Shown here piece after piece: positions 1 through 7,706 of a stretch of 33,988 nucleotides of DNA. The notes beneath the pieces are model-generated. The model was not told the DNA's origin. It made no database searches and saw nothing but the letters and a program-made list of their open reading frames with translations. Both the position numbers and the translations under genes were made by a program. How positions within the stretch are numbered: the stretch's first letter is position 1; every line of letters starts with the position of its first letter. Location of the stretch: the NCBI GenBank assembly GCA_027619225.1, contig JAQCFW010000020.1:1-33988 (forward strand), read 5' to 3'. The DNA is from Bacteroidota bacterium (GTDB taxonomy: Bacteria; Bacteroidota; Bacteroidia; Flavobacteriales_D; Sanyastnellaceae).

Positions 1-1
1 C

Positions 2-160
2 AAAAAACTTGTATTTGATGGAGAGAAGTATCGAACCCCAATCTTGAACAGAGGACTTGAGCTTATTACTCGCAGCATCAATGCTTTAGAGGTCGTTAAA
101 AACAAAAACGAGAGACAACCTTTCGGTTATCTCCCGTTATGTACCCGGAGCGGGAATTGA
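2..160 (+). CDS. Possible C-terminal tail of a site-specific recombinase (partial)
   Basis: An open frame of 52 codons enters from the left edge and stops with TGA inside the antisense of tRNA-Leu. The visible peptide contains KKLVFDGEKYRTPILNRGLE. Its pattern (LVF, a short gap, KYRTP, then an N and a hydrophobic run) resembles the C-terminal tail of Bacteroidota-type large serine recombinases, which is my only basis for the name. The last residues (PLCTRSGN) are simply the tRNA read on the other strand, so the natural stop has been taken from the tRNA. The frame also runs through the tRNA terminator hairpin. No catalytic domain is visible because the gene is cut by the window, and it could be a chance open frame. 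Confidence 0.3.
   Translation, partial: KKLVFDGEKYRTPILNRGLELITRSINALEVVKNKNERQPFGYLPLCTRSGN
97..136 (-). terminator. Rho-independent terminator of tRNA-Leu
   Basis: Read on the minus strand, positions 136-109 form a 12-bp stem (two G-U wobbles) with a GAAA tetraloop. It is followed by a T-rich run (108-97) and lies five bases beyond the tRNA-Leu 3' end. On the plus strand the two wobbles become A-C mismatches, so the hairpin is best formed on the minus strand. Confidence 0.85.
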
Positions 161-225
161 ACCCGCACGGCCTTACGGCCATCAGATTTTAAGTCTGACG
201 TGTCTACCAATTCCACCATCCGGGC
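142..225 (-). tRNA. tRNA-Leu (anticodon TAA)
   Basis: The minus strand folds as an 84-nt type II tRNA. The acceptor stem GCCCGGA pairs with TCCGGGT (G1-U72 wobble), the discriminator is A, the anticodon loop carries TAA, a variable arm GGCCGTAAGGCC-like is present, and the T-arm contains GGTTCAATTCC. CCA is not encoded. It is expressed from its own promoter (237-244) and ends at the terminator immediately after it. Confidence 0.95.
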
Positions 226-236
226 ATCAGCGGATG

Positions 237-244
237 CAAAGTTA
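237..244 (-). promoter_or_regulatory. -7 promoter box of tRNA-Leu
   Basis: TAACTTTG on the minus strand matches the Bacteroidota consensus TAnnTTTG. It lies 11 nt before the first tRNA base and between the tRNA and the kdtA stop codon. No clear -33 TTG element is visible. Confidence 0.65.
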
Positions 245-261
245 CGTAGTTATTTAAGAGA

Positions 262-1485
262 TTAGGGTAAATAGGAGGTGATTTTTTCTGCTGCTCCTTT
301 TTGGGATAACACCCAAGACTTGGCGGCCAGTCCCGAGCTCTTAAGTTCTTGCGAGTTTTCACTGGAAAGGAGTCTTTTCACCTGTTGTGAAAGATCGGAG
401 GGTGTGCTTGAAATATACAAAGCAGAAACATCTTGAAGAGAAAGAGCTTCACGAAAACGACTTGTATTTGGCCCCGAAAGTGACGGGATTCCGAAAGCTG
501 AAGGTTCGAGGATATTGTGTAAGCCCAATCCGAATCCTCCACCTATTACAGCAAGGTCAGCGAGATCGTAGAGGGAGGAAAGTAGGCCCACAGAATCGAT
601 GATTACAACTGAAGTATGCAAGTCACCTGAAGAATACCTTGAGGAATTGGGAAAGAGGGCAAGGATTCTTTGAATGTTAGCTTCGTTGACTTCATGGGGA
701 GCGATGAGAAGTTTAATCTGATCATCCCAAGTCAAAGATGCAAGAGCTCCCTCCTCCTCAGCCCATGAGCTGCCGGCAAGAACTAATGTTGAATCTCCTT
801 TCCAGGTTTGCAGATTACTGGGGGGAGTGGATTCTATTGCTATTTGTAATACGCGATCTGCTCTTGGGTCTCCGGCGATAACGGAGTCAATTCCAAGTAA
901 TTTCAACAGTCGTGATGAAGATTCGTCTTGTGTAAAGATCCTATCGAACCGGCGCCATGCAGAAAGAAGGAATTTACCAATAGGGTTGTTTCTTAGCGGA
1001 TATGCGTCAGCAGTGAAGTAGGTGGCGAATACAAAGGAGGGGATGTTCGCAGCCTCTAGTTGCTTCATAAGTTCAGGCCAAACCTCATATTTACACGTCG
1101 CAAAGAATTTCACATGAACAGCAGTTGTGCTTAGGAAATGTTTAATTCTACGAGGGGTGTCAAGGGGAAGAGCAGTGATAAGGTCGCCTTCGCGCATCCA
1201 TTTGGGTGGATTATGAACAAGTGGAAAATATCCTGAAGGGGAGAAGAAAGTGAGGAGGATGGGGGTTTCTGGTTGTCGTGAGATATAGGATTCTATTACT
1301 TTGACAGCCTGCTCGTATTCACCGAGGGAAGCACAATGAAACCAAGCTCGGGGAGTTGTTGAAGAGATGTTCTGCACAGAAGACCGCATCGCAAGGAAAG
1401 TCCTTGCACGAGAGTGACCTAAGATGGCTAAGAGGCGTAAAACAGCAACTGATACTGAAGCAAATATGTTATAAAAGGTATGCAC
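262..1485 (-). CDS. kdtA: 3-deoxy-D-manno-octulosonic acid (Kdo) transferase
   Basis: Inner-membrane GT-B glycosyltransferase that moves Kdo from CMP-Kdo to lipid IVA, the first core step of LPS synthesis. The 407-residue product has the family's usual length. It begins with a hydrophobic membrane anchor (about residues 4-22), followed by FHCASLGEYEQ, where E56 matches the catalytic base of the family. The C-terminal donor domain has the GGGFGLGLHNILEP motif. The start is GTG, one base after the TAA of the upstream gene, which suggests translational coupling. It probably shares the transcript starting before 2251. Lipid A genes lie elsewhere in the window (lpxD, lpxC/fabZ, lpxA). Confidence 0.93.
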   Translation of the reverse strand: MHTFYNIFASVSVAVLRLLAILGHSRARTFLAMRSSVQNISSTTPRAWFHCASLGEYEQAVKVIESYISRQPETPILLTFFSPSGYFPLVHNPPKWMREGDLITALPLDTPRRIKHFLSTTAVHVKFFATCKYEVWPELMKQLEAANIPSFVFATYFTADAYPLRNNPIGKFLLSAWRRFDRIFTQDESSSRLLKLLGIDSVIAGDPRADRVLQIAIESTPPSNLQTWKGDSTLVLAGSSWAEEEGALASLTWDDQIKLLIAPHEVNEANIQRILALFPNSSRYSSGDLHTSVVIIDSVGLLSSLYDLADLAVIGGGFGLGLHNILEPSAFGIPSLSGPNTSRFREALSLQDVSALYISSTPSDLSQQVKRLLSSENSQELKSSGLAAKSWVLSQKGAAEKITSYLP

Positions 1486-1486
1486 G

Positions 1487-2251
1487 TTAGTACCAATACT
1501 CTTTCGGAGCTCGCTTGTAGATATGGAGAACCCATCCCAATTCTAGGCCAAATCCAGCATCGAAGCGGGGCTCAGTATCGGGTATTCCAGTATCGAAATT
1601 TGTAGCGCGAAGGGGGGTCGTTCGAGAGGCAAAACCAAAAATTCCTCCGTAGGCATTAACTCTGCGGGAAGTATCCATGTACCAGTACCCCACGAAGCCA
1701 GAAGTGTATACTCCCCAAGACAGTCGATCATATCCGGCGAGGTAGGGGTCTTCAAGTTGGGAGATGTGATTTTCTGTGAAGTCGAAGCCGATCTTGTGAT
1801 GGAGAGATCCGAGGCCTCCACGGAGGAAAAGTCCTGAGTTGACATTGGAATCTGAGAGAGGAATAATTTTACCTGCGTGGAGGCCGAAGAGGGCGCCACG
1901 TCCGGAGACCGAAATTTTTGCTACGCGTCCTTCATTGTCAATAATCTCACCATCGGGAGTAAGGAGGTTAGAAAGCAAATCTGGCTCCTGGGCATCAGCG
2001 CCCGTGATCAGCGTGAGGCGGAAACCTAGATATTTATTAGACTCAGTTTTTATGCCAAACGAAGCGCCGACAGTGGCGAACGCTCCATATCTCGAATTGA
2101 GATCTGCAATGGGGAGGAAGCCCCCAGTAGTAATCGAGATGTGTGGAGTACGAAGGGGGGTGGAAGCGACGTCACGGATTGTTTGGGCTAAAGTTAGCGT
2201 AGCTGCAAATAAAAAAATCGTGAGGGCAAAAATCGACTTCGTGGAATTCAT
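1487..2251 (-). CDS. Secreted outer-membrane-type beta-rich protein of unknown function
   Basis: A 254-residue product with a clear signal peptide (MNSTKSIFALTIFLFAATLT, cleavage near LAQ at about residue 23). The rest is rich in alternating hydrophobic/polar stretches with Gly and aromatic residues, such as GGLGSLHHKIGF and GWVLHIY near the end. This is the look of a small outer-membrane beta-barrel (PorT/OmpW-like), but no family can be named with confidence. The frame is open further upstream, but ATG 2251 is chosen because the signal peptide starts there and the -7 box lies 5 nt before it. It is immediately followed by kdtA, so an envelope role is likely by context. Confidence 0.7.
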   Translation of the reverse strand: MNSTKSIFALTIFLFAATLTLAQTIRDVASTPLRTPHISITTGGFLPIADLNSRYGAFATVGASFGIKTESNKYLGFRLTLITGADAQEPDLLSNLLTPDGEIIDNEGRVAKISVSGRGALFGLHAGKIIPLSDSNVNSGLFLRGGLGSLHHKIGFDFTENHISQLEDPYLAGYDRLSWGVYTSGFVGYWYMDTSRRVNAYGGIFGFASRTTPLRATNFDTGIPDTEPRFDAGFGLELGWVLHIYKRAPKEYWY

Positions 2252-2254
2252 AAT

Positions 2255-2281
2255 AGCGAAGGTAGGGTGTGTATCTTCGCT
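2255..2281. promoter_or_regulatory. Back-to-back divergent promoters for the 2251(-) and 2286(+) genes
   Basis: The two halves AGCGAAGGTA and TATCTTCGCT form a 10-bp inverted repeat with one mismatch around a 7-base spacer. Each half reads as a near-consensus -7 box (TACCTTCG on minus, TATCTTCG on plus; consensus TAnnTTTG). The boxes end 5 nt and 6 nt before the respective ATGs, so both mRNAs would have almost no leader. Only the TTCG instead of TTTG departs from consensus. Confidence 0.5.
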
Positions 2282-2285
2282 TGCG

Positions 2286-3443
2286 ATGCAAGACGAGTTG
2301 GAAAACATTAAGATGGTTGATTTATCGGGCATGAATGCCCGGTTAAAACCTGAAATTGATGATGCCATAATGCGAGTCATCGCTTCTGAAAAATTTATCG
2401 GGGGTGAGGAGGTGAACATGTTTGCTGAGGAACTGGGCGAAAAACTTAAAATCAAAGGTGGCGAAACTCCGTATGTAATCCCATGTGCTAACGGGACAGA
2501 TGCGCTACAAATTGCGCTGATGTCTTTAGGCATTGTGTCGGGAGACGAAGTGATTACTCCAGCATTTACTTTTATTTCTACAGTCGAAGTGGTCGCTCTT
2601 TTAGGAGCCAAACCCGTTTTAGTAGATGTTTACCCAGACACTTTCAATATGGATTGCGAGGCCGTCGAAAAGGCGATTACGAAGAAAACGAAGGCGATCA
2701 TCCCAGTACATTTGTTTGGTCAATGTGCAGATATGGGCAGGTTATTGGAGATTTCGAAAAGGACTGGCGTGCCTATTGTGGAGGACACGGCACAGTCTCT
2801 GATGAGCATTTATTGTAACGGAAGCGGGTTAAGTGGAAGGGCAGGATTGATGGGGAAGTTCGGAACGACAAGCTTCTTCCCAAGTAAAAATTTAGGCTGC
2901 TTCGGAGATGGTGGAGCTCTTTTTACGCATGATAAAGAATTAGCAACAAAAGCGCAAGCCATTGCTAACCACGGAGGTCAAATAAGATACAAGCACGATA
3001 TTGTGGGGATAAACTCCAGACTCGATGCCATTCAAGCGGCCATTCTTAGGGTGAAACTTCCTTACCTTGAAGAAGGCAACCTCGCAAGGCAGAAAGCGGC
3101 AAATATGTATGACGAACTTTTAAAAGATGTTGACGGAATTGAAATTCCTAAAAGGGAGGCCAACTCTACACATGTTTTTCATCAGTATACAATTCAGGTT
3201 TCGGGAAATCAAAGAGATGATTTATCTGAGGCTCTCAAAGAAGACGGAATACCTACCGGCATATACTACCCGATGGGAATACATCATCAACCAGCCTACA
3301 AAAATTTAGGGTATCGTGCTGACGATTTTCCCAACACGAACTACTTAGCCTCTTCCGTACTTTCTCTCCCTATGCACACAGAACTTACTAACTTGCAACA
3401 AACTAGAATAGTGGAACGTTTACTCTCACGGTTAACGAACTAG
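2286..3443 (+). CDS. DegT/DnrJ/EryC1 sugar aminotransferase (WlbC/WbpE-like)
   Basis: PLP-dependent aminotransferase of 385 residues acting on a nucleotide-sugar. The sequence closely follows the WbpE/WlbC type, which aminates UDP-2-acetamido-3-keto-glucuronate at C3. Visible motifs are CANGTDALQIALMSLG (about residues 67-82), VEDTAQ (165-170) and TTSFFPSKNLGCFGDGG, where K201 is the expected PLP lysine. The C-terminal GIYYPMGIHHQPAY is also typical. Start 2286 gives MQDELENIKMVDL, matching the family's usual short lead before MVDL; 2313 is an alternative. The next gene is the matching N-acetyltransferase. The dehydrogenase and oxidase needed to make the substrate are not in this window. Confidence 0.85.
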   Translation: MQDELENIKMVDLSGMNARLKPEIDDAIMRVIASEKFIGGEEVNMFAEELGEKLKIKGGETPYVIPCANGTDALQIALMSLGIVSGDEVITPAFTFISTVEVVALLGAKPVLVDVYPDTFNMDCEAVEKAITKKTKAIIPVHLFGQCADMGRLLEISKRTGVPIVEDTAQSLMSIYCNGSGLSGRAGLMGKFGTTSFFPSKNLGCFGDGGALFTHDKELATKAQAIANHGGQIRYKHDIVGINSRLDAIQAAILRVKLPYLEEGNLARQKAANMYDELLKDVDGIEIPKREANSTHVFHQYTIQVSGNQRDDLSEALKEDGIPTGIYYPMGIHHQPAYKNLGYRADDFPNTNYLASSVLSLPMHTELTNLQQTRIVERLLSRLTN

Positions 3444-3458
3444 AATTATCAAAGTATT

Positions 3459-4073
3459 TTGCCCAACTCAATAGAAAATATCGATTCTTTGCCTGAAGCA
3501 TTCATTCACGGTTCTGCCATTGTAGATGAGGGGGCGGAGCTTGGGAGAGGCGTCAAGGTGTGGCATTTTTGTCATGTGATGGACGGTGCACGGCTCGGTA
3601 CAGGCACCTCTTTGGGACAAAATTCCTTTGTAGCATCAGGCGTCACCATCGGAGACAATTGTAAAATCCAAAACAACGTGAGCCTATACCAAGGAGTCAC
3701 TTTGGGAGACAATGTATTCCTCGGACCGAGCTGCGTATTTACGAACGTCATCAATCCCAGAAGCGCCGTAGTGAGGCGTGACTCCTACGCGACGACACAA
3801 ATCTGCGACGGAGTGACGATAGGAGCTAATGCCACCATCATATGTGGAAACACACTCGGAAATTTCGCCTTCGTCGGCGCTGGAGCCGTGGTCACTTCTT
3901 CCGTTAAACCATACGCCCTGGTAGTGGGAAATCCTGCCAAACAAATCGGATGGATGTCACCAAGTGGAATGCGACTTGAGTTTGACGCAGAAAACATCGC
4001 TGTTTGTTCTGAATCCGGAAGGAAATTTCAATTAGACGCGTTAAACGGAGTGTCACCTTATTCCGAAAAATGA
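3459..4073 (+). CDS. Left-handed beta-helix N-acetyltransferase (WlbB/WbpD-like)
   Basis: A 204-residue hexapeptide-repeat acetyltransferase that uses acetyl-CoA to acetylate the C3 amino group made by the preceding aminotransferase, giving a 2,3-diacetamido uronic acid for LPS or capsule. Typical family segments are [57 protein letters not shown] and [14 protein letters not shown]. The start is TTG at 3459, since no ATG or GTG lies suitably upstream. It follows the aminotransferase by 15 nt and its TGA overlaps the rfbB ATG (ATGA), so the three form one operon. The order and pairing support the WlbC/WlbB reading. Confidence 0.85.
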   Translation: MPNSIENIDSLPEAFIHGSAIVDEGAELGRGVKVWHFCHVMDGARLGTGTSLGQNSFVASGVTIGDNCKIQNNVSLYQGVTLGDNVFLGPSCVFTNVINPRSAVVRRDSYATTQICDGVTIGANATIICGNTLGNFAFVGAGAVVTSSVKPYALVVGNPAKQIGWMSPSGMRLEFDAENIAVCSESGRKFQLDALNGVSPYSEK

Positions 4074-5134
4074 GATCGTTCTCGAATATATTGGTAACTG
4101 GAGGAGCTGGCTTTATCGGCTCTCACGTGATTCGGCAAATACTGAATAATCACCCGATTGTAAAGGTTGTCAACCTAGATCTACTTACCTATGCCGGGAA
4201 TTTAGATAACTTAACAGACATCGATTTGAACTTCCAAAGTTCTGGTCGTTACACCTTTGTGAAGGGAGATATTTGCGATAAGAGTTTACTGAAAGAATTA
4301 TTCTCCTCCTACCAGTTCGATGCAGTCATTCACTTGGCCGCTGAAAGTCACGTAGATCGAAGTATAGAAAATCCACAAGCATTTTTAGAGACGAATATTT
4401 TAGGTACTGCAGCTTTATTAGATGCGGCAAAACATTCTTGGCTAGACAGCGATTATAACCTCACAAAAGACAAGATGTTTTACCACATATCTACGGACGA
4501 GGTGTATGGATCGCTCGGGAACGAAGGGTTGTTTAGTGAAGAAACCTCATACGACCCCCGAAGTCCATACAGTGCTTCAAAGGCCTCAAGCGATCATCTT
4601 GTAAGGGCATATTTTCATACTTACAGACTTCCTGTTGTGATTAGCAACTGTTCAAACAACTACGGAGCAAATCAATTTCCAGAGAAGCTCATCCCTCTGA
4701 TGATTAAAAACATTAAAGACAATATCCCTCTTCCAATTTATGGGGAAGGGTTAAATATTCGAGATTGGTTGTTTGTAGAGGATCACGCAAAAGCAATCGA
4801 TTTGATCCTACACAAAGGAGAAGTAGGTGATACATACAATATTGGAGGTCTTAATGAATGGACGAATATAGATTTGGTAAAACATCTTATCAAGCTCACT
4901 GATAAAAAACTAAATCGACCTCAAGGAACGTCTAATTCACTGATTCAATTTGTGACTGATCGAGCTGGACATGACAAGAGATATGCCATTGACGCATCAA
5001 AAATAGAAAAGCATCTCGGATGGACTCCCAGTGTGAAATTTGAAGAAGGGTTAGAAAAAACCGTAGATTGGTATCTTCGCAATACCAAATGGTTAGATAA
5101 CATTGCTTCAAGGAAACTCACCCGAGAAGATTAA
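4070..5134 (+). CDS. rfbB: dTDP-glucose 4,6-dehydratase
   Basis: NAD-dependent short-chain dehydratase that converts dTDP-glucose to dTDP-4-keto-6-deoxyglucose, the branch point for rhamnose and other 6-deoxy sugars. The 354-residue product has the Rossmann motif GGAGFIGS (11-18), the catalytic triad region STDEVYG (T142, D143, E144) and the YxxxK pair Y167/K171. The segment [15 protein letters not shown] is also characteristic. It overlaps the preceding acetyltransferase by four bases. rfbA, rfbC and rfbD are not in this window, so the final sugar cannot be inferred. Confidence 0.93.
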   Translation: MRSFSNILVTGGAGFIGSHVIRQILNNHPIVKVVNLDLLTYAGNLDNLTDIDLNFQSSGRYTFVKGDICDKSLLKELFSSYQFDAVIHLAAESHVDRSIENPQAFLETNILGTAALLDAAKHSWLDSDYNLTKDKMFYHISTDEVYGSLGNEGLFSEETSYDPRSPYSASKASSDHLVRAYFHTYRLPVVISNCSNNYGANQFPEKLIPLMIKNIKDNIPLPIYGEGLNIRDWLFVEDHAKAIDLILHKGEVGDTYNIGGLNEWTNIDLVKHLIKLTDKKLNRPQGTSNSLIQFVTDRAGHDKRYAIDASKIEKHLGWTPSVKFEEGLEKTVDWYLRNTKWLDNIASRKLTRED

Positions 5135-5160
5135 ACAAAAGGACAACAAAGTAGAAGATT

Positions 5161-5973
5161 ATGTTTACCGCAATAAAAAATCTGTTCAGATTCAGTAAAA
5201 AAGCCAAGGATAAAAACCTGTTGGTTAGCAACGATTTAAGTGTGCTAATTAGCGATGTTCACTCTCACCTTGTTCCTGGAGTTGACGATGGATCTCCTGA
5301 TATGGATACCTCTATTGCCCTGATCCGCAGACTCCAAAACCTCGGTTTCAAAAAGCTTGTAACCACGCCACATATCATGGTCGACTTGTATCCCAACACC
5401 CCTGAAATACTGAAACCTAGATTTGAAGAACTCAAGGCAGAAGTGGCAAAAAGACTCCCCCCCATAGAGCTTTTCCTTGGAGCGGAATACTTCATGGATT
5501 TAGAACTTTTAGATTTACTTTCTAAGCCCGATGAACTTCTAACATTTCCTTGCACGGACCCTTTGAATGGGAGTAAACTTGAAATGATCTTGTTTGAGTT
5601 TGCATTTCATCTCCCTCCCAATTATGACATCTTAGCCGAAATTGTTTTCAAGATGCAAACCTCTGGACTCACTCCTGTTTTAGCACATTGCGCGAGGTAT
5701 CCTTATTTCCACAAAGACAGATCTGAATTGAAAAAACTTCACTCAAAAGGCGTGATTTTAACTGTAAATGCAGCTACTCTATGTGGAAGCTATGGGAATT
5801 TAGCGAAGGAAACCGCTCTTTATGCAATTGAACAAGGTTGGGTAAGAATGGTCTGCTCAGATACACATGCTCCTCATCATATCGCAGCGGTAAAAGAACT
5901 TGAAAGCTCTCACGTTTTAGCTGAAATGATCGCATCAGGAACGCTTCTCAATCCTGGCATCGGACTCAACTAA
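5161..5973 (+). CDS. PHP-type tyrosine-protein phosphatase (CpsB/YwqE-like)
   Basis: Metal-dependent phosphatase of the polymerase-and-histidinol-phosphatase (PHP) fold. CpsB/YwqE members dephosphorylate the tyrosine kinase that controls capsule or exopolysaccharide export. The 270-residue product shows all the metal motifs: DVHSHLVPGVDDG (H34, H36), TTPHI, GAEYF, LAHCARYP and SDTHAPHH. A basic N-terminal stretch (FRFSKKAKDK) precedes the domain and no membrane segment is seen. It lies 26 nt after rfbB in the sugar operon, consistent with control of surface polysaccharide. The partner kinase is not in the window. Confidence 0.85.
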   Translation: MFTAIKNLFRFSKKAKDKNLLVSNDLSVLISDVHSHLVPGVDDGSPDMDTSIALIRRLQNLGFKKLVTTPHIMVDLYPNTPEILKPRFEELKAEVAKRLPPIELFLGAEYFMDLELLDLLSKPDELLTFPCTDPLNGSKLEMILFEFAFHLPPNYDILAEIVFKMQTSGLTPVLAHCARYPYFHKDRSELKKLHSKGVILTVNAATLCGSYGNLAKETALYAIEQGWVRMVCSDTHAPHHIAAVKELESSHVLAEMIASGTLLNPGIGLN

Positions 5974-6002
5974 CACGAATTCATAGACTTCGCACAACTA
6001 GC

Positions 6003-6317
6003 TTAACCTACAGGTGCAAGCTTAATCTCTATCCCGTCGAGCGAATCTTCTAACTTAATTTGGCATCCAAGACGGCTGTTGTCTTCTACGAAAAACGCCT
6101 CATCTAACATATCCTCTTCGTCGTCAGACCTCTCCCCTATCTCGTGAGAACTGAGCACATACATATGGCAACTCGCACACATCGCCATACCTCCACAAGT
6201 GCCCTCTACAGGAAGTTCATAGCTCTTGCAAAGCTCCATCAAATTCATGTTCATATCGGTAGGAGCATCTAACTCATGGCGTTTGTCGTCTCTATCTATT
6301 ACGACAACTTTAATCAT
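6003..6317 (-). CDS. fdx: [2Fe-2S] ferredoxin, adrenodoxin type
   Basis: A small electron carrier of 104 residues. The cluster ligands are visible as C41-x5-C47-x2-C50 and C85, the adrenodoxin/ISC-type spacing, followed by the acidic stretch SDDEEDMLDEAF that usually binds the reductase. The start MIKVVVIDRD at 6317 is chosen because it begins the beta-grasp fold; the frame is open 16 codons further upstream but through A-rich intergenic DNA. It is the last gene after fnr, nfu and mrp, so the encoded reductase is its probable electron donor. The gap upstream holds phased T-tracts (see 6336-6421). Confidence 0.9.
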   Translation of the reverse strand: MIKVVVIDRDDKRHELDAPTDMNMNLMELCKSYELPVEGTCGGMAMCASCHMYVLSSHEIGERSDDEEDMLDEAFFVEDNSRLGCQIKLEDSLDGIEIKLAPVG

Positions 6318-6335
6318 GTTCTCAGTGTAAGTCAA

Positions 6336-6421
6336 TTTATTGTAATTTTTATCGCTTTTATTCAATTTTTGACGCTTTTAAGCACTTTTTATAGCGTTTT
6401 ATGGCATTTTATCTCTTTTTT
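6336..6421. repeat. Helically phased T/A-tracts (predicted curved DNA)
   Basis: Between fnr and fdx, T-runs start at 6336, 6346, 6356, 6366, 6376, 6386, 6397, 6407 and 6416. Eight of the nine are 4-6 bases long. The spacing is ten bases almost without error, with units like atcgctttta, gacgctttta and atagcgtttt. A-tracts repeated in phase with the helix are known to bend DNA. No hairpin precedes the runs, so they do not look like a terminator. They end about 20 bp before the fdx start codon, a position suited to an upstream activating bend. Confidence 0.8.
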
Positions 6422-6433
6422 CAAAACTCAAGA

Positions 6434-7438
6434 TCACATCCCTGGAGGGCCACTAACAGTGGTGTACTTAAGAACAAGATTTTTATTTGGATAAATTCTC
6501 TTATAAGCACTTTGAACCATCAAAGTAGCTTCGTGAAAACCGCACAGAATTAACTTAAGTTTACCAGGGTAAGTATTGATATCTCCTACGGCATACACAC
6601 CGGGAATATTTGTAGAATAATCAAAGGTGTCTACCTCAATGGCGTTTTTTGAAATATTCAAGTTCCACTCTCCCAAAGGACCTAGTTTGGGACTAAGGCC
6701 AAATAACGGCACCCAGTGATCTACCTCAATATTTGACAATCCATCGGACTTGTGTTTTACTTCAACCGCGCTTAGAAAATCATCTCCCGCTACGCCTACA
6801 ACTTCAGCATTGGTCAATAGAGTAATCTTCCCCGCATCGGCAAGGTCCATCACTTTTTGAACACTGTCGGGGTGTCCACGGAAACTTGGTCGTCTATGGA
6901 CTAAAGTTACTTCAGAAGCAACATCAGCTAAGAACACAGTCCAGTCTAGAGCTGAATCTCCTCCTCCAGAGATCACCACTTTCTTTCCTCTATAAAATTC
7001 GGGGTCTTTAATGATGTATTCTACACCCTTGTCCTCAAAATCTATCAAACCCTCAACCGGCGGTTTACGTGGTTCGAAACAACCTAGACCTGCTGCTATA
7101 ACAATAATAGGAGCGCGGTGCTGCGTGCCTCTCGTGGTGGTGACAATAAACTGATCTTCATCATCTTTCTCGATGAATTCAGCCCTTTCTCCCAAAGTAA
7201 ATCCCGGGCTAAATGGCTTGATTTGTTCCATTAACTGCTCGGTCAAATCTCCTGCTAAAATAAATGGGTGAGCAGGGATATCGTAAATCGGTTTTTTCGG
7301 ATATATCTCTGAGCACTGGCCTCCAGGCTTGGGTAAAGAGTCAATTAAATGACATTTTAACTTGAGAAGGCCCGCTTCAAAAACGGTGAAGAGACCTACA
7401 GGTCCTGCTCCAATAATCAAAATATCTGTTTGAATCAT
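6434..7438 (-). CDS. Ferredoxin-NADP+ reductase, thioredoxin-reductase-like
   Basis: A cytoplasmic flavoenzyme of 334 residues that passes electrons between NADPH and ferredoxin. It has the FAD Rossmann motif IIGAGPVGL (8-16), the PGGQCSEIYP segment (38-47), an NADPH motif SGGGDSALD (157-165) followed by HRR (181-183), and the C-terminal FAD motif YAVGDINTYPGK. The CxxC redox pair of true thioredoxin reductases is absent, which places it with YumC/TrxR-like FNRs. Its ATG overlaps the nfu stop (ATGA). The ferredoxin gene directly downstream is the likely partner. Confidence 0.92.
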   Translation of the reverse strand: MIQTDILIIGAGPVGLFTVFEAGLLKLKCHLIDSLPKPGGQCSEIYPKKPIYDIPAHPFILAGDLTEQLMEQIKPFSPGFTLGERAEFIEKDDEDQFIVTTTRGTQHRAPIIVIAAGLGCFEPRKPPVEGLIDFEDKGVEYIIKDPEFYRGKKVVISGGGDSALDWTVFLADVASEVTLVHRRPSFRGHPDSVQKVMDLADAGKITLLTNAEVVGVAGDDFLSAVEVKHKSDGLSNIEVDHWVPLFGLSPKLGPLGEWNLNISKNAIEVDTFDYSTNIPGVYAVGDINTYPGKLKLILCGFHEATLMVQSAYKRIYPNKNLVLKYTTVSGPPGM

Positions 7439-7698
7439 AGGTTGATTGCTTCAATCGCTTTCACTTCTGGGGCAGCGCCTCTAATTACAGCTTCTACCCC
7501 CCCTTTCATGGTCATATCGATAAAAGAACATCCCGCACATGATCCGTGAAGTTCTACTCTTACAATTAAATCATCCGTAATTTCTTTCAGCGTAATATCG
7601 CCTAGATCAGCCTTAAGATATGGGCGAATCTCTGCAAGCGCACCTTCAATTCTCGCAGCTAATTCACTGTGGTCTTGTGACATGATTTGGTCTGACAT
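7435..7698 (-). CDS. NifU C-terminal domain Fe-S scaffold/carrier
   Basis: An 87-residue protein made of a single NifU C-terminal domain. It carries the CxxC pair C54/C57 in HGSCAGCSF, which binds a shared Fe-S cluster for transfer to target proteins. The MTMKGGVEAVI segment is typical. The usual N-terminal A-type domain of longer NfuA proteins is missing. It sits 8 nt after mrp and overlaps fnr, placing a cluster carrier between a putative cluster-loading ATPase and a redox pair. Confidence 0.9.
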   Translation of the reverse strand: MSDQIMSQDHSELAARIEGALAEIRPYLKADLGDITLKEITDDLIVRVELHGSCAGCSFIDMTMKGGVEAVIRGAAPEVKAIEAINL

Positions 7699-7706
7699 TG
7701 TGTTAC

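Noticed and set aside
13-96. A second, decayed tRNA left of tRNA-Leu (minus strand has a GGGGTTCGA T-loop-like stretch)
   Set aside because: No acceptor or anticodon stem can be formed; the T-stem needs two wobbles and stops at four pairs.
1839-2285. The upstream extension of the aminotransferase frame to 1839
   Set aside because: It overlaps the signal-peptide protein on the other strand and has no homology-like text before MQDELENIKMVDL.
6336-6421. T-runs read as a terminator for fnr or for the plus-strand phosphatase gene
   Set aside because: There is no hairpin in front of the runs and the T-tracts are evenly spaced; phased tracts explain them better.
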